This document shows, one piece after another, positions 31,829 through 45,500 of a stretch of 64,000 bases of DNA. The DNA is from Paralithodes platypus. Its lineage: Eukaryota > Arthropoda > Malacostraca > Decapoda > Lithodidae. A program made the translations under genes and the position numbers. The notes under the pieces were generated by a model, which did no database searches, was not told the DNA's origin, and worked only from the letters and a program-made list of their open reading frames with translations. Positions within the stretch are counted from its first letter, which is position 1. Every line of letters starts with the position of its first letter. The stretch spans positions 38,130,895 through 38,194,894 of the forward strand of contig CM064502.1 in NCBI GenBank assembly GCA_032716605.1, in the 5' to 3' direction.

Positions 31829-32399
31829 TATGTACCAGCTTGTACCCTTATGTCACTTGTTTCCCAACCACAAGCCCAGTTCTCAACTTGCCATCTCCGA
31901 TACCGGTTATACATCCCCATGCCCACAACCTAAGGGTAACGGGTGTAAAGACTTCGGAGGAATCCTCATCTCCGACCACCCTGGCACCGTCCCTCGTCCA
32001 AGCTGCAGTCGCCTCTCTTGGCCTACATCTTGACCACGTCCTTCCAGGTCCTCTTGGCTGTTGACTCTGGCCCCGGATGGAATCCTGAAATTTGGGAGTC
32101 GGAAATTAATTTCAGTCGCAAAGGTCTTAATTTTCCCTAATCAGATCATACAATTGCAGCCAGAATACCCAACAGCAAGGCATAAAATACAAAGATAGCT
32201 AATAACATGTCATAAAAATGGTCCCAAGGAAATATCATTGGCCTATGAACAATAAGGAATTACATGTATGTTCACAAATATTTTGTGAGGCTTTACAAAT
32301 ATAACACATGATATAACTCTAACTTGTACTTTACAGAAACATTAATACACAAAAAATATCAAAAGAACAGATTGACGAGTAGCAAAAAAATAGGTAAGG
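31829..32399. other. Non-coding spacer
   Basis: No supported feature; short ORFs here have no recognisable domain. Confidence 0.5.
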
Positions 32400-32660
32400 A
32401 TGCAGTTTTCGGGAATCGGGCGTATCGCCTGCCTTGCCTACACTACCGGTACTCTCAGGCTCGCGATCACGTTTCCGTCTATTTTGTATGCTGTGGGATA
32501 CAATAGATTGTTACCCCCCAATGACTTATTCACCCACTTATTGTCATCATGATAGGCCTATATTGCCAGTAGGGGGCAAATTACAGAAAAAAGTCAAAAT
32601 AGACGGAAACGTGCGTGCGACCTATATAAACATGATCATACTCCCGAATACTACATCCTT
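32400..32660. mobile_element. Palindromic MITE-like element (family D, copy 2)
   Basis: ACGTTTCCGTCTATTTTG on the left pairs with CAAAATAGACGGAAACGT on the right. The centre has GCTGTGGGATACAATAG and TTGCCAGTAGGGGGCAAA, as in copy 1. Two further partial relatives are at about 32755-32875 (inverted order) and 32915-33030. Confidence 0.75.
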
Positions 32661-34058
32661 CCCAAAAACTATTAGGCCAATACACAAAGTATAATAGAAG
32701 ACACAGATAGCCTAATTTTTTTTTTATATTAGGCCTATTTCATTTGTTTACGATATGATCCCACAGCCAACTGTTATTTGGCCCCCAGCTGGAAATATAC
32801 CGTATATGATGATGACAATATATAAAGGGGATGAGGGGGGCAAAGTCCACTTCAACCTATTATTGAATCCCACAGCCACCCCTGGTATCAAAACAATAAC
32901 AATTCACCCTACAGCTGTCCGTGGGATACAATAATGGGCTGAAGGGGGATTTTCCCCCCTCAACCCCATGACTTATTGTCATTATCATATATATTACCAG
33001 CTGGGGGCAAAGAACAGCTCAGCTGGCAGTGGAATAATTTTGTAAAAAAGGAAATAGGCCTAGGCCTATATCATGATATCATCTATAGCCAATTTCACTG
33101 AAACACTATCTGATCAGCCTCCATTAAGCTACTTACTCTAGGGGTTAACTTGGATTGATGCCAAATTCTCTGAACTACCAGTAGGCTAGCATTAAGGCAA
33201 TGGCTTAGGCCTAGTACTGGTATATGAATCATCGCCACTAGGCCCACTACCCACTAGACCCACCGGTATTAATACCAGTCTGATTTTTTCTAGGCTAGCC
33301 TAGCCTATATTAAATCCTAGGCTAGGCCTGGATGAACACAACAAACCACCTTCAAATTCTAGATTCTAGCCTACACTTTCTAATGCTGCTTACTCACGGT
33401 ACTCACTACTCACCCCATCAAATGTCAACAGCTCAACAATTCAATTACAGGTTAACCTTCCCCTTCAAATTCCTCAGAATTAGTGTAAATTTTACTTGCT
33501 TTACCAATGTAGCCTAGGCTATGGTAAATTCGGTAATCCAAATGTTCTGCTATGCTACTCATTATGTTTACCTTGCTCCTCCTTGTCCAACATGATTCCT
33601 CCTCTGCCATAGTAAAACAAATAGCTTAGTGATTTGTTGCTGCACTATAATGTAATATGAAATTGTCAATAATAGTAACTTGCCTGAAATGTCCACCAAA
33701 TACGAAAAATGTCACAGCCTCTGTGTCCGTGAGTCACTTGTGTTTACAGTTAGAAATTTGAAAAATGTCGGCTGGGGATTTTTGTTTAATCATTTTATGA
33801 TTGCAATACAAAACATTGTGAATACGTTATCAAAATAATAACCCACAACTAGAGACAAAAATAAAATATAAAACTATTGCAATTAATTACGGTTTATAAT
33901 AGAAAAAACGACGATTTATTGACACACTGACAATTGGCCAGCCTTCGTAAAGTTAAGAGATTTCGTCAAGCCGAACATTAATATGGGTAAAATTTTCCCA
34001 ACAAAATTATTTAGATTCACATACACAAATTTAAAGTACAATAGTAATTAATTATAAT
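32661..34058. other. Non-coding DNA with partial family-D copies
   Basis: Partial palindromic repeats at 32755-33030 (GTGGGATACAATAATGGGC, CCAGCTGGGGGCAAA). From 33040 to 34058 TAGGCCTA-rich, then AT-rich sequence; no gene seen. Confidence 0.55.
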
Positions 34059-35954
34059 TGTGACGCTCCTGCATAGTAGCCACGTGCGGGCATGCGCGAG
34101 TGTCGGTTGCCCAGCCGTTTAGAAACCTGCTGGCGGCCCGGCCGGCTTTTCCTTAGTATATATCCTACGACAATGTAACTAATGTCTGGGATATTCTTAT
34201 GTTGTTTCACAGCTTGAAGCTGCCCTTATTCTTAACCAAAACATCTTAGTATATTTTATTTTCGATAGTTGGTTGTTTCATTATAATATATAAGATGTAA
34301 GTCTAGTGAGAGTGGGAGGAGACGAGCGGGAGAGAGAGACCGGCTGGGGGACGTTGCTTTGCGCAGGCGCGGAATAGACTAGCTTGGGACGAGCCTGATG
34401 TTGCCAGTTGATCGCAACGTTAGGCTTAGTTTCGACTCATGCAAGGGGTAGAGAATTTTGACCCGGCAACGGTGTTGAGTGTTGCCAAGCATGGGATGTA
34501 TTTCGCATGCCTAGGGTGGGGTCCAGACAGATTCAAGACTCAGAGCTCACCTCACTGTCGTACCCTTCGGACCCCCTTGATATCTATCCCTCTCAACCCC
34601 ACTTAGAAACTTTCTCTCTTACTTTGTATACCTTCTTTCCACTACTTCACCAATCTATTTAATTATCCCATCCCCTTGATAGACCTTATATCTATTATTG
34701 TATTAACGACGAGCTCTCAGATAACTAGATAGGATTTAGGGCCTCATGCAGAGATGTAATTGTTAATGAGACCTAGGAAGCTTTTTTGTTGTCTCATATT
34801 TGGTGGTTTCATGCTTGCTAGTGTGTTCTTGTGGCAGGTGAGCAGGGGCTAGACCGGAGGGGAGGTTTTTTTGCTATCCTTTAAGTAAAGTCTGCAGGTG
34901 CGGGTCCTGTGGACCTGCACAACTTTACTAGGATACCCGTGGGAGTCTGGGGGCATTTTCTTGTCTGTGTGCCTATGTGTCTAATGTTGTGTTGTGTGAG
35001 GGCCCTTGCCTAGTCCACTCAGCACTGCCCTAGCACGTCTTGCGTTTGTTTTAGGGTCGCCAGGAGAGAGTCAGATACTTGGGATCTGAGTCTCTCAAGA
35101 GAGCACCCTTTCAATTAGAGTAATTTGGCGCACAGACTTGGGAACGTCCCTAGGCTAGAGCAGGTGGCTCAGCCCGGGTATCCGAAGCCTATATCCTTCC
35201 GGCTAGACCTCTGCCACCTGGCAGATTAACAGCTAGGGGTTTATTATTTCTGTATGCTTGTTATTGTGCCACAGTTTTACCGTTCTTGTGAGCATTGTGA
35301 GTCAGCGTGTGGCTTAGAGACTCTGTCCGAGCAGGCTTGCCTGACTAAGAGTGAGAAGCACACCTGTATGTGGTTATGTTGCGAGTTGCTGCCTTTATTT
35401 AATTATACCTATGCCATTATACACTGTAGGTCCTATCACTAGTATTTATTCCTGCTTATTAGTTAAGAGTTCTCTAAATCCGTAACTTACTTTCTTTGCT
35501 AAGCATCAGATCCTACAGTAGCCGCATGCAGTTTAGAAACCTGCATCTTGTCTACCTGTACGATGTTTTGAGGACTGTTTGCTTTCACCTTCTTTCACGC
35601 AGGGGTGATTAGTTGTATTAATTAACGTAACGTTAAATGTACTTTCTTCTAGTTTGTTATTAAATTGTTTCTGCAATTTAATTCCGTTATCTATCTTTTC
35701 CTTGAAGCTTTAAGTCAACTTAATTGTGTGATCTTTTATATAGCCTGCTTGACTATCAGCAGTCTATAGTGCGTGCACCCTGTAACCGAGTCATAGGATA
35801 CTTTGTTGTCCAGGCAGGACTCTTGACGGTTTAGGGTGGTTTGTTGCCTGGGTTTATAGATAAGGGTTGGATCTAGCGTTTTCCGTTGTTGCTTGTTGCC
35901 GCATACCTAGTCCAATAGAAAGAGCCCAGTGTTTATATATCCCAGGACGTAACA
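34059..35954 (+). repeat. Putative 5' LTR of the Gypsy-type element
   Basis: The segment begins TGTGACGCTCC and ends ACGTAACA, giving TG...CA ends. It is followed after two bases by TGGCGACCTTGCA, a plausible tRNA primer-binding site, and then by the gag ORF 200 bp later. At 1.9 kb this is a long LTR. The left boundary rests only on the TG start and the sequence change. The 3' LTR is not in the window, so identity of the two LTRs cannot be tested. Confidence 0.45.
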
Positions 35955-35956
35955 AA

Positions 35957-35969
35957 TGGCGACCTTGCA
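35957..35969 (+). promoter_or_regulatory. Candidate primer-binding site
   Basis: TGGCGACCTTGCA directly after the putative LTR end. TGGCGACC-type sites are common behind LTRs of invertebrate Gypsy elements. The priming tRNA was not identified. Confidence 0.45.
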
Positions 35970-36154
35970 TAGGATTTACTGAACAGAGGAATATAGTGGT
36001 CATTTGTTTTGAGATTCCTTATGATTGGAGGAATACAGTGGACATAGAGTTTTTTTTTGGAGCAACCAATATAACACATTAAAGACTTTAAATAACATTA
36101 GTATATACATACTTGCATATTCTATAACCGTGATAATTACTGCAGTACACAAAC

Positions 36155-37927
36155 ATGTCTAATACATCAGAACACAGTGGTGGGTCAGGTCACGATACGG
36201 GCTCGGAGGGAGAAAGACCTGTGGAGTGGCTAGTCGATAGCGAGGAGGGTGCTAGAAGATTTTTAGAAGTGCCCCTTACCGCTACCAGGGTGTTGAAGCT
36301 GAATAAGTATGGCTTAAAGTGTGTGGCAGGTCTTCAGGGTCACCAGGGTTTAAGTGGCATGAGGAAAGATCAGCTTAGGACTTTGATATTGGGTTTAGAA
36401 GGGAGAGACCTGGGTGGAGAGGCGACTGGGGGCCCCGGTCCCCAGCCCCCCCTCCACTCTACTCCCATATCAAACGTCAGGGTGCCTGAATTTAGTACAT
36501 ACCCCCAAGTTGATGGTCCATGGCAGCGTGGAATTCAATCACAGGGACCCTCCCCATTAAATGCATCTTCCCCTCCTCAAGGGTTGACTCCAGATTTGTT
36601 GTTTCGGCTTGAGATGGCCAAGGTTGAGGCCGCCGAAAGACAGGTTAGTGTGCAGGCTGAGGTTGCTAGAGTTCAGGCTGAGGTTGCTAGAGCTCAGGTT
36701 GAGGCTACCGAAAGACAGGCTAGTGTGCAGGCTGAGGCTGCTAGAGCTCAGGCTGAGGCTGCAGAGAGAACAGCTATACGAGAGGCTGAACTGCAGGCAG
36801 AGTCTACTAGGTATCGGGCTGACAGGGAGCTGGAGAGATCTCGAGTGGAGGTAACAGGGCGAAATATTGGGGGAGGTAATAGACATCGGGACCAATCATT
36901 GTCGCACCTGCTTAAACTAGTTCCTGTGTTCGATGAATCATGTGTGACTGAGTTTTTTATGCGATTTGAGAAGAAGTGTCAGGAACACCAGTGGCCTCAG
37001 GAAAAGTGGGCAGCATTAGTTTCATCAAGACTCCTAGGAAAGGGGCTAGAAGCGTATGATGCACTACCTTTAGAGTCCACTGTAGTTTATGATGAGCTAA
37101 AGAAGGCTATGCTACGGGCTTATGAGTTACAACCAGAAACTTACCGCTTGAAGTTTCGGGGTGTTACTAAGGGCAAGGATAGTACCTTCCTAGAACACGC
37201 CCGGGATTTGTCTGATGCACTACGACATTGGCTGCGTTCTGAGAGGGCAGCTACTTTTGAGGAGTTGAGTGAGCTGGTTCTCTTGGAGCAGTTCTTTAAG
37301 TGCACAGGCGGGGACTTAACATTAAATATAAAGGAAAAAAATCCTAGAACTCTCCAGGAGGCAGCAGAAATGGCTGACCTCCGACTGTCATTAATTCGAG
37401 GGTGTGGAGCAGCAGCTAGGAGTGAGTCGGGTGCAAAGGATCGTACCCCTCCCCCTCCCAAGAATTTTGATACACATAAAAACACAAAACCATCTAGCAC
37501 TGACAATAAAACTGAACATAAACCAAATACCGTCCCGTATAACAAGTCTAATGGTACCTCCCACTCTCAAGGGAAACCAAAGAGTAAAGAGTGCTTTGCA
37601 TGTCACAAGGAGGGTCACTTTGCAAATGCTTGTCCGAACAAGCCACCAAACAAGGTTGTGTCATTGGTCCGCAGCATAGGGGTGTCGCCTATATCTTCTG
37701 AGTTTGCCAAGGGTAGTTCGTCAGAGGTTGGGACACAGCCTGTGTTCAAGAGTCCGGAAGGCTCGAACCCTGTCCGCGACGTCTTTGGGGGTCATAGAGG
37801 GCATGGTTTTGTGAGGTGGGCTGGCGAAAGGCGAGGAGTTGAGCTATTGCGTGATACTGGGGCTTCTCAGACCTTGTTAAGATCCACACCAGACATGTCA
37901 AAACTATTTTGCAGAATCTCTCGGTAG
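36155..37927 (+). CDS. Gypsy-type LTR retrotransposon gag with start of protease (disrupted)
   Basis: ATG at 36155. Domains in order: acidic N-terminus; Pro-rich linker (about residues 90-145); an Ala/Glu-rich coiled coil built of repeated ERQASVQAEAARAQAEA units (about 150-235); a capsid/SCAN-like helical region (FMRFEKKCQEHQWPQEKWAA to LQEAAEMADLRLSL, about 255-415); a zinc knuckle CFACHKEGHFANAC (from about residue 480); and the protease signature DTGAS (from about 567). The last residues, after about 37890, belong to the LINE that follows, so the protease is cut just after its active-site motif. No RT, RNase H or integrase of this element remains to the right. Confidence 0.88.
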   Translation: MSNTSEHSGGSGHDTGSEGERPVEWLVDSEEGARRFLEVPLTATRVLKLNKYGLKCVAGLQGHQGLSGMRKDQLRTLILGLEGRDLGGEATGGPGPQPPLHSTPISNVRVPEFSTYPQVDGPWQRGIQSQGPSPLNASSPPQGLTPDLLFRLEMAKVEAAERQVSVQAEVARVQAEVARAQVEATERQASVQAEAARAQAEAAERTAIREAELQAESTRYRADRELERSRVEVTGRNIGGGNRHRDQSLSHLLKLVPVFDESCVTEFFMRFEKKCQEHQWPQEKWAALVSSRLLGKGLEAYDALPLESTVVYDELKKAMLRAYELQPETYRLKFRGVTKGKDSTFLEHARDLSDALRHWLRSERAATFEELSELVLLEQFFKCTGGDLTLNIKEKNPRTLQEAAEMADLRLSLIRGCGAAARSESGAKDRTPPPPKNFDTHKNTKPSSTDNKTEHKPNTVPYNKSNGTSHSQGKPKSKECFACHKEGHFANACPNKPPNKVVSLVRSIGVSPISSEFAKGSSSEVGTQPVFKSPEGSNPVRDVFGGHRGHGFVRWAGERRGVELLRDTGASQTLLRSTPDMSKLFCRISR

Positions 37928-39500
37928 ATAAGGCTCCTGGTCCAGATGAAATTCCTCCAATAGTACTTAAGAATTGCTCCTTGGTGCTCGCTCCTGTATT
38001 GGCAAAACATTTCCGTCTGTGTACTTATACCTCATGCTTCCCAGTACCCTGGAAAGAAGCAAACATCCATCCAGTTCCTAAAAAAGGTGCCTCTTCAGAT
38101 CCATCAAACTACAGACCAATAGCTATAACTTCCACTCTTGGTAAAGTCTTTGAAATTATATTTAATAATCACATAATTAAGCATCTTGAGAATAATAAAT
38201 TAATCAGTGATAGGCAATATGGTTTTAGACGATGTCGATGAACTGCAGACATGCTTTGCCTTCTTACGCATCAAATCAACCAAGCTACAGACCAACATGG
38301 TGAAACACATACAATAGCACTGGATATAACAAAGGCATTTGATAGAGTCTGGCATCAATCCTTATTGTCGAAGATGTCACACTACGGCCTTGCATCATTA
38401 GTTCCACTAATTTCTTCTTATCTTCATAACAGAAAAATATGTGAAATGGTAGATGGCCTTTATTCTCAATTTCACTAAATAAATGCTGGTGTTCCCCAGG
38501 GATCAGTTTTGGCCCCAATTCTGTTCCTCATTCATATCAATGATCTCATATCTACCACTCATAATCCAATACATTCCTACGCAGATGACTCAACACTCCA
38601 CAGTTCCTTCACATTTACCAATTCTTTCACCCAACCCGATCTTATAAATTCAAAAATAAACACTGCAATTTCTCTGAACCAGGACCTTTCTAGAATTAAT
38701 GGATGGGGACAAAAGAATCTAGTTTCCTTTAATGCACAGAAAACCAAGTACATTCAATTTTCAAACCGACAGAATCTCACTGACTCCCATATATTTTTTA
38801 ATGATGTAAATATTCCCACTTCCCCTAGTATTGACATTCTCGGTGTAACATTAACTACTAACTTGATCTGGACACATTATGTTAGAGGCATTGCTAAGAA
38901 TGCCTCTAAAAAAATGGGACTCCTGTACAGAGTTCGAGAATTCTTCACTGACGAGCAGTTGGCCGTGATATAAAAGTCATGTGCGTTCTCAGATGGATTA
39001 CTGTTCACCTCTGTGGGGTGGAAGTGGAGTGGTTGCATTGAGGCAGTTGGACAAAATTCAAAATAAAGCTATTAGATTAATCAATAACCCTGCAATCACA
39101 CAGGACCTTCCTACATTATCCATACGAAGAAACGTTGTATCCCTTGCATTATTCTACAGATATTTTCACAGCAATTGTTCCGAGGAACTTGCTTCAATTG
39201 TGCCGCCTCTCCACATCTTTCCCCGTAGAACTAGGGCAGCTGAGAGCGCCCATGAATTTACACTTTCTCCTCCACAATGCAGAACTTCTGCTTATCAGAA
39301 TTCATTTATCCCCAGAGCTACTACTCTTTGGAATTCACTTCCCTCGAATTGCTTTCCACAAACTTACAATCTACAAATGTTTAAATCCAGTTGTTACAAA
39401 CATTTTATGAATGAAAGATGCCTTTAGGCACATGGACCTTTTTGTTTTGTCTGTGTTTTTCCTTCCTCCGTTCATTGTCTCAAAAAAAAAAAAAAAAAAA
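37890..39500 (+). mobile_element. Second LINE, 5'-truncated, with poly-A tail
   Basis: Starts within the RT N-terminal region (LSVDKAPGPDEIPP) and ends in a run of A at about 39481-39500. 5' truncation and a poly-A tail are typical of target-primed reverse transcription. Its left neighbour is the Gypsy protease and its right neighbour is the satellite, so the two flanks do not match and I found no target-site duplication. The family resembles I/Jockey-type LINEs and differs from the LINE at 2341-5770. Confidence 0.88.
37897..39427 (+). pseudogene. LINE reverse transcriptase (stops and a frameshift)
   Basis: Motifs in order: APGPDEIPP, SNYRPIAITSTLGKVFE, motif A ALDITKAFDRVWH, motif B GVPQGSVLAPILFLIHIND, motif C HSYADDSTLHSS (catalytic YADD intact), DILGVTLT, and the C-terminal end FIPRATTLWNSLPSNCFPQT. 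In-frame stops interrupt at 38239-38241 (TGA) and about 38476-38478 (TAA). A frameshift at about 38970-38981 separates LAVI from KSCVRSQMDYCSPLWGG. The protein ends at TAG 39425-39427. Unlike the first LINE, the catalytic residues are preserved. Confidence 0.88.
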
Positions 39501-42500
39501 AACACTTCTAGCCATAATAAGACTTCAAAGTATCACAACTAATTCTTTAAATACTGCTAGCCATAATAAGACTTCAAAGTATCACAACCAACCCTTTAAA
39601 TACTGCTAGCCATAATAAGACTTCAAAGTATCACAACCAACCCTTTAAATACTGCTAGCCATAATAAGACTTCAAAGTATCACAACCAACCCTCTAAATA
39701 CTGCTAGCCATAATAAGACTTCAAAGTATCACAACCAACCCTTTAAATACTGCTAGCCATAATAAGACTTCAAAGTATCACAACCAACCCTTTAAATACT
39801 GCTAGCCATAATAAGACTTCAAAGTATCACAACCAACCCTTTAAATACTGCTAGCCATAATAAGACTTCAAAGTATCACAACCAACCCTTTAAATACTGC
39901 TAACCATAATAAGACTTCAAAGTATCACAACCAACCCTTTAAATGCTGCTATGCATAATAAGACTTCAAAGTATCACAACCAACCCTTTAAATACTGCTA
40001 GCCATAATAAGACTTCAAAGTATCACAACCAACCCTTTAAATACTGCTAGCCATAATAATACTTCAAATTATCACAACCAACCCTTTAAATACTGCTAGC
40101 CATAATAAGACTTCAAAGTATCACAACCAACCCTTTAAATACTGCTAGCCATAATAAGACTTCAAAGTATCACAACCAACCCTTTAAATACTGCTAGCCA
40201 TAATAAGACTTCAAAGTATCACAACCAACCCTTTAAATACTGCTAGCCATAATAAGACTTCAAAGTATCACAACCAACCCTTTAAATACTGCTAGCCATA
40301 ATAAGACTTCAAAGTATCACAACCAACCCTTTAAATACTGCTAGCCATAATAAGACTTCAAATATCACAACCAACCCTTTAAATACTGCTAGCCATAATA
40401 AGACTTCAAAGTATCACAACCAACCCTTTAAATACTGCTAGCCATAATAAGACTTCAAAGTATCACAACCAACCCTTTAAATACTGCTAGCCATAATAAG
40501 ACTTCAAAGTATCACAACCAACCCTTTAAAATACTGCTAGCCATAATAAGACTTCAAAGTATCACAACCAACCCTTTAAATACTGCTAGCCATAATAAGA
40601 CTTCAAAGTATCACAACCAACCCTTTAAATACTGCTAGCCATAATAAGACTTCAAAGTATCACAACCAACCCTTTAAATACTGCTAGCCATAATAAGACT
40701 TCAAAGTATCACAACCAACCCTTTAAATACTGCTAGCCATAATAAGACTTCAAAGTATCACAACCAACCCTTTAAATACTGCTAGCCATAATAAGACTTC
40801 AAAGTATCACAACCAACCCTTTAAATACTGCTAGCCATAATAAGACTTCAAAGTATCACAACCAACCCTTTAAATACTGCTAGCCATAATAAGACTTCAA
40901 AGTATCACAACCAACCCTTTAAATACTGCTAGCCATAATAAGACTTCAAAGTATCACAACCAACCCTTTAAATACTGCTAGCCATAATAAGACTTCAAAG
41001 TATCACAACCAACCCTTTAAATACTGCTAGCCATAATAAGACTTCAAAGTATCACAACCAACCCTTTAAATACTGCTAGCCATAATAAGACTTCAAAGTA
41101 TCACAACCAACCCTTTAAATACTGCTAGCCATAATAAGACTTCAAAGTATCACAACCAACCCTTTAAATACTGCTAGCCATAATAAGACTTCAAAGTATC
41201 ACAACCAACCCTTTAAATACTGCTAGCCATAATAAGACTTCAAAGTATCACAACCAACCCTTTAAATACTGCTAGCCATAATAAGACTTCAAAGTATCAC
41301 AACCAACCCTTTAAATACTGCTAGCCATAATAAGACTTCAAAGTATCACAACCAACCCTTTAAATACTGCTAGCCATAATAAGACTTCAAAGTATCACAA
41401 CCAACCCTTTAAATACTGCTAGCCATAATAAGACTTCAAAGTATCACAACCAACCCTTTAATACTGCTAGCCATAATAAGACTTCAAAGTATCACAACCA
41501 ACCCTTTAAATACTGCTAGCCATAATAAGACTTCAAAGTATCACAACCAACCTTTAAATACTGCTAGCCATAATAAGACTTCAAAGTATCACAACCAACC
41601 CTTTAAATACTGCTAGCCATAATAAGACTTCAAAGTATCACAACCAACCCTTTAAATACTGCTAGCCATAATAAGACTTCAAAGTATCACAACCAACCCT
41701 TTAAATACTGCTAGCCATAATAAGACTTCAAAGTATCACAACCAACCCTTTAAATACTGCTAGCCATAATAAGACTTCAAAGTATCACAACCAACCCTTT
41801 AAATACTGCTAGCCATAATAAGACTTCAAAGTATCACAACCAACCCTTTAAATACTGCTAGCCATAATAAGACTTCAAAGTATCACAACCAACCCTTTAA
41901 ATACTGCTAGCCATAATAAGACTTCAAAGTATCACAACCAACCCTTTAAATACTGCTAGCCATAATAAGACTTCAAAGTATCACAACCAACCCTTTAAAT
42001 ACTGCTAGCCATAATAAGACTTCGAAGTATCACAACCAACCCTTTAAATACTGCTAGCCATAATAAGACTTCAAAGTATCACAACCAACCCTTTAATACT
42101 GCTAGCCATAATAAGACTTCAAAGTATCACAACCAACCCTTTAAATACTGCTAGCCATAATAAGACTTCAAAGTATCACAACCAACCCTTTAAATACTGC
42201 TAGCCATAATAAGACTTCAAAGTATCACAACCAACCCTTTAAATACTGCTAGCCATAATAAGACTTCAAAGTATCACAACCAACCCTTTAAATACTGCTA
42301 GCCATAATAAGACTTCAAAGTATCACAACCAACCCTTTAAATACTGCTAGCCATAATAAGACTTCAAAGTATCACAACCAACCCTTTAAATACTGCTAGC
42401 CATAATAAGACTTCAAAGTATCACAACCAACCCTTTAAATACTGCTAGCCATAATAAGACTTCAAAGTATCACAACCAACCCTTTAAATACTGCTAGCCA

Positions 42501-45500
42501 TAATAAGACTTCAAAGTATCACAACCAACCCTTTAAATACTGCTAGCCATAATAAGACTTCAAAGTATCACAACCAACCCTTTAAATACTGCTAGCCATA
42601 ATAAGACTTCAAAGTATCACAACCAACCCTTTAAATACTGCTAGCCATAATAAGACTTCAAAGTATCACAACCACCCTTTAAATACTGCTAGCCATAATA
42701 AGACTTCAAAGTATCACAACCAACCCTTTAAATACTGCTAGCCATAATAAGACTTCAAAGTATCACAACCAACCCTTTAAATACTGCTAGCCATAATAAG
42801 ACTTCAAAGTATCACAACCAACCCTTTAAATACTGCTAGCCATAATAAGACTTCAAAGTATCACAACCAACCCTTTAAATACTGCTAGCCATAATAAGAC
42901 TTCAAAGTATCACAACCAACCCTTTAAATACTGCTAGCCATAATAAGACTTCAAAGTATCACAACCAACCCTTTAAATACTGCTAGCCATAATAAGACTT
43001 CAAAGTATCACAACCAACCCTTTAAATACTGCTAGCCATAATAAGACTTCAAAGTATCACAACCAACCCTTTAAATACTGCTAGCCATAATAAGACTTCA
43101 AAGTATCACAACCAACCCTTTAAATACTGCTAGCCATAATAAGACTTCAAAGTATCACAACCAACCCTTTAAATACTGCTAGCCATAATAAGACTTCAAA
43201 GTATCACAACCAACCCTTTAAATACTGCTAGCCATAATAAGACTTCAAAGTATCACAACCAACCCTTTAAATACTGCTAGCCATAATAAGACTTCAAAGT
43301 ATCACAACCAACCCTTTAAATACTGCTAGCCATAATAAGACTTCAAAGTATCACAACCAACCCTTTAAATACTGCTAGCCATAATAAGACTTCAAAGTAT
43401 CACAACCAACCCTTTAAATACTGCTAGCCATAATAAGACTTCAAAGTATCACAACCAACCCTTTAAATACTGCTAGCCATAATAAGACTTCAAAGTATCA
43501 CAACCAACCCTTTAAATACTGCTAGCCATAATAAGACTTCAAAGTATCACAACCAACCCTTTAAATACTGCCATAATAAGACTTCAAAGTATCACAACCA
43601 ACCCTTTAAATACTGCTAGCCATAATAAGACTTCAAAGTATCACAACCAACCCTTTAAATACTGCTAGCCATAATAAGACTTCAAAGTATCACAACCAAC
43701 CCTTTAAATACTGCTAGCCATAATAAGACTTCAAAGTATCACAACCAACCCTTTAAATACTGCTAGCCATAATAAGACTTCAAAGTATCACAACCAACCC
43801 TTTAAATACTGCTAGCCATAATAAGACTTCAAAGTATCACAACCAACCCTTTAAATACTGCTAGCCATAATAAGACTTCAAAGTATCACAACCAACCCTT
43901 TAAATACTGCTAGCCATAATAAGACTTCAAAGTATCACAACCAACCCTTTAAATACTGCTAGCCATAATAAGACTTCAAAGTATCACAACCAACCCTTTA
44001 AATACTGCTAGCCATAATAAGACTTCAAAGTATCACAACCAACCCTTTAAATACTGCTAGCCATAATAAGACTTCAAAGTATCACAACCAACCCTTTAAA
44101 TACTGCTAGCCATAATAAGACTTCAAAGTATCACAACCAACCCTTTAAATACTGCTAGCCATAATAAGACTTCAAAGTATCACAACCAACCCTTTAAATA
44201 CTGCTAGCCATAATAAGACTTCAAAGTATCACAACCAACCCTTTAAATACTGCTAGCCATAATAAGACTTCAAAGTATCACAACCAACCCTTTAAATACT
44301 GCTAGCCATAATAAGACTTCAAAGTATCACAACCAACCCTTTAAATACTGCTAGCCATAATAAGACTTCAAAGTATCACAACCAACCCTTTAAATACTGC
44401 TAGCCATAATAAGACTTCAAAGTATCACAACCAACCCTTTAAATACTGCTAGCCATAATAAGACTTCAAAGTATCACAACCAACCCTTTAAATACTGCTA
44501 GCCATAATAAGACTTCAAAGTATCACAACCAACCCTTTAAATACTGCTAGCCATAATAAGACTTCAAAGTATCACAACCAACCCTTTAAATACTGCTAGC
44601 CATAATAAGACTTCAAAGTATCACAACCAACCCTTTAAATACTGCTAGCCATAATAAGACTTCAAAGTATCACAACCAACCCTTTAAATACTGCTAGCCA
44701 TAATAAGACTTCAAAGTATCACAACCAACCCTTTAAATACTGCTAGCCATAATAAGACTTCAAAGTATCACAACCAACCCTTTAAATACTGCTAGCCATA
44801 ATAAGACTTCAAAGTATCACAACCAACCCTTTAAATACTGCTAGCCATAATAAGACTTCAAAGTATCACAACCAACCCTTTAAATACTGCTAGCCATAAT
44901 AAGACTTCAAAGTATCACAACCAACCCTTTAAATACTGCTAGCCATAATAAGACTTCAAAGTATCACAACCAACCCTTTAAATACTGCTAGCCATAATAA
45001 GACTTCAAAGTATCACAACCAACCCTTTAAATACTGCTAGCCATAATAAGACTTCAAAGTATCACAACCAACCCTTTAAATACTGCTAGCCATAATAAGA
45101 CTTCAAAGTATCACAACCAACCTTTAAATACTGCTAGCCATAATAAGACTTCAAAGTATCACAACCAACCCTTTAAATACTGCTAGCCATAATAAGACTT
45201 CAAAGTATCACAACCAACCCTTTAAATACTGCTAGCCATAATAAGACTTCAAAGTATCACAACCAACCCTTTAAATACTGCTAGCCATAATAAGACTTCA
45301 AAGTATCACAACCAACCCTTTAAATACTGCTAGCCATAATAAGACTTCAAAGTATCACAACCAACCCTTTAAATACTGCTAGCCATAATAAGACTTCAAA
45401 GTATCACAACCAACCCTTTAAATACTGCTAGCCATAATAAGACTTCAAAGTATCACAACCAACCCTTTATATACTGCTAGCCATAATAAGACTTCAAAGT

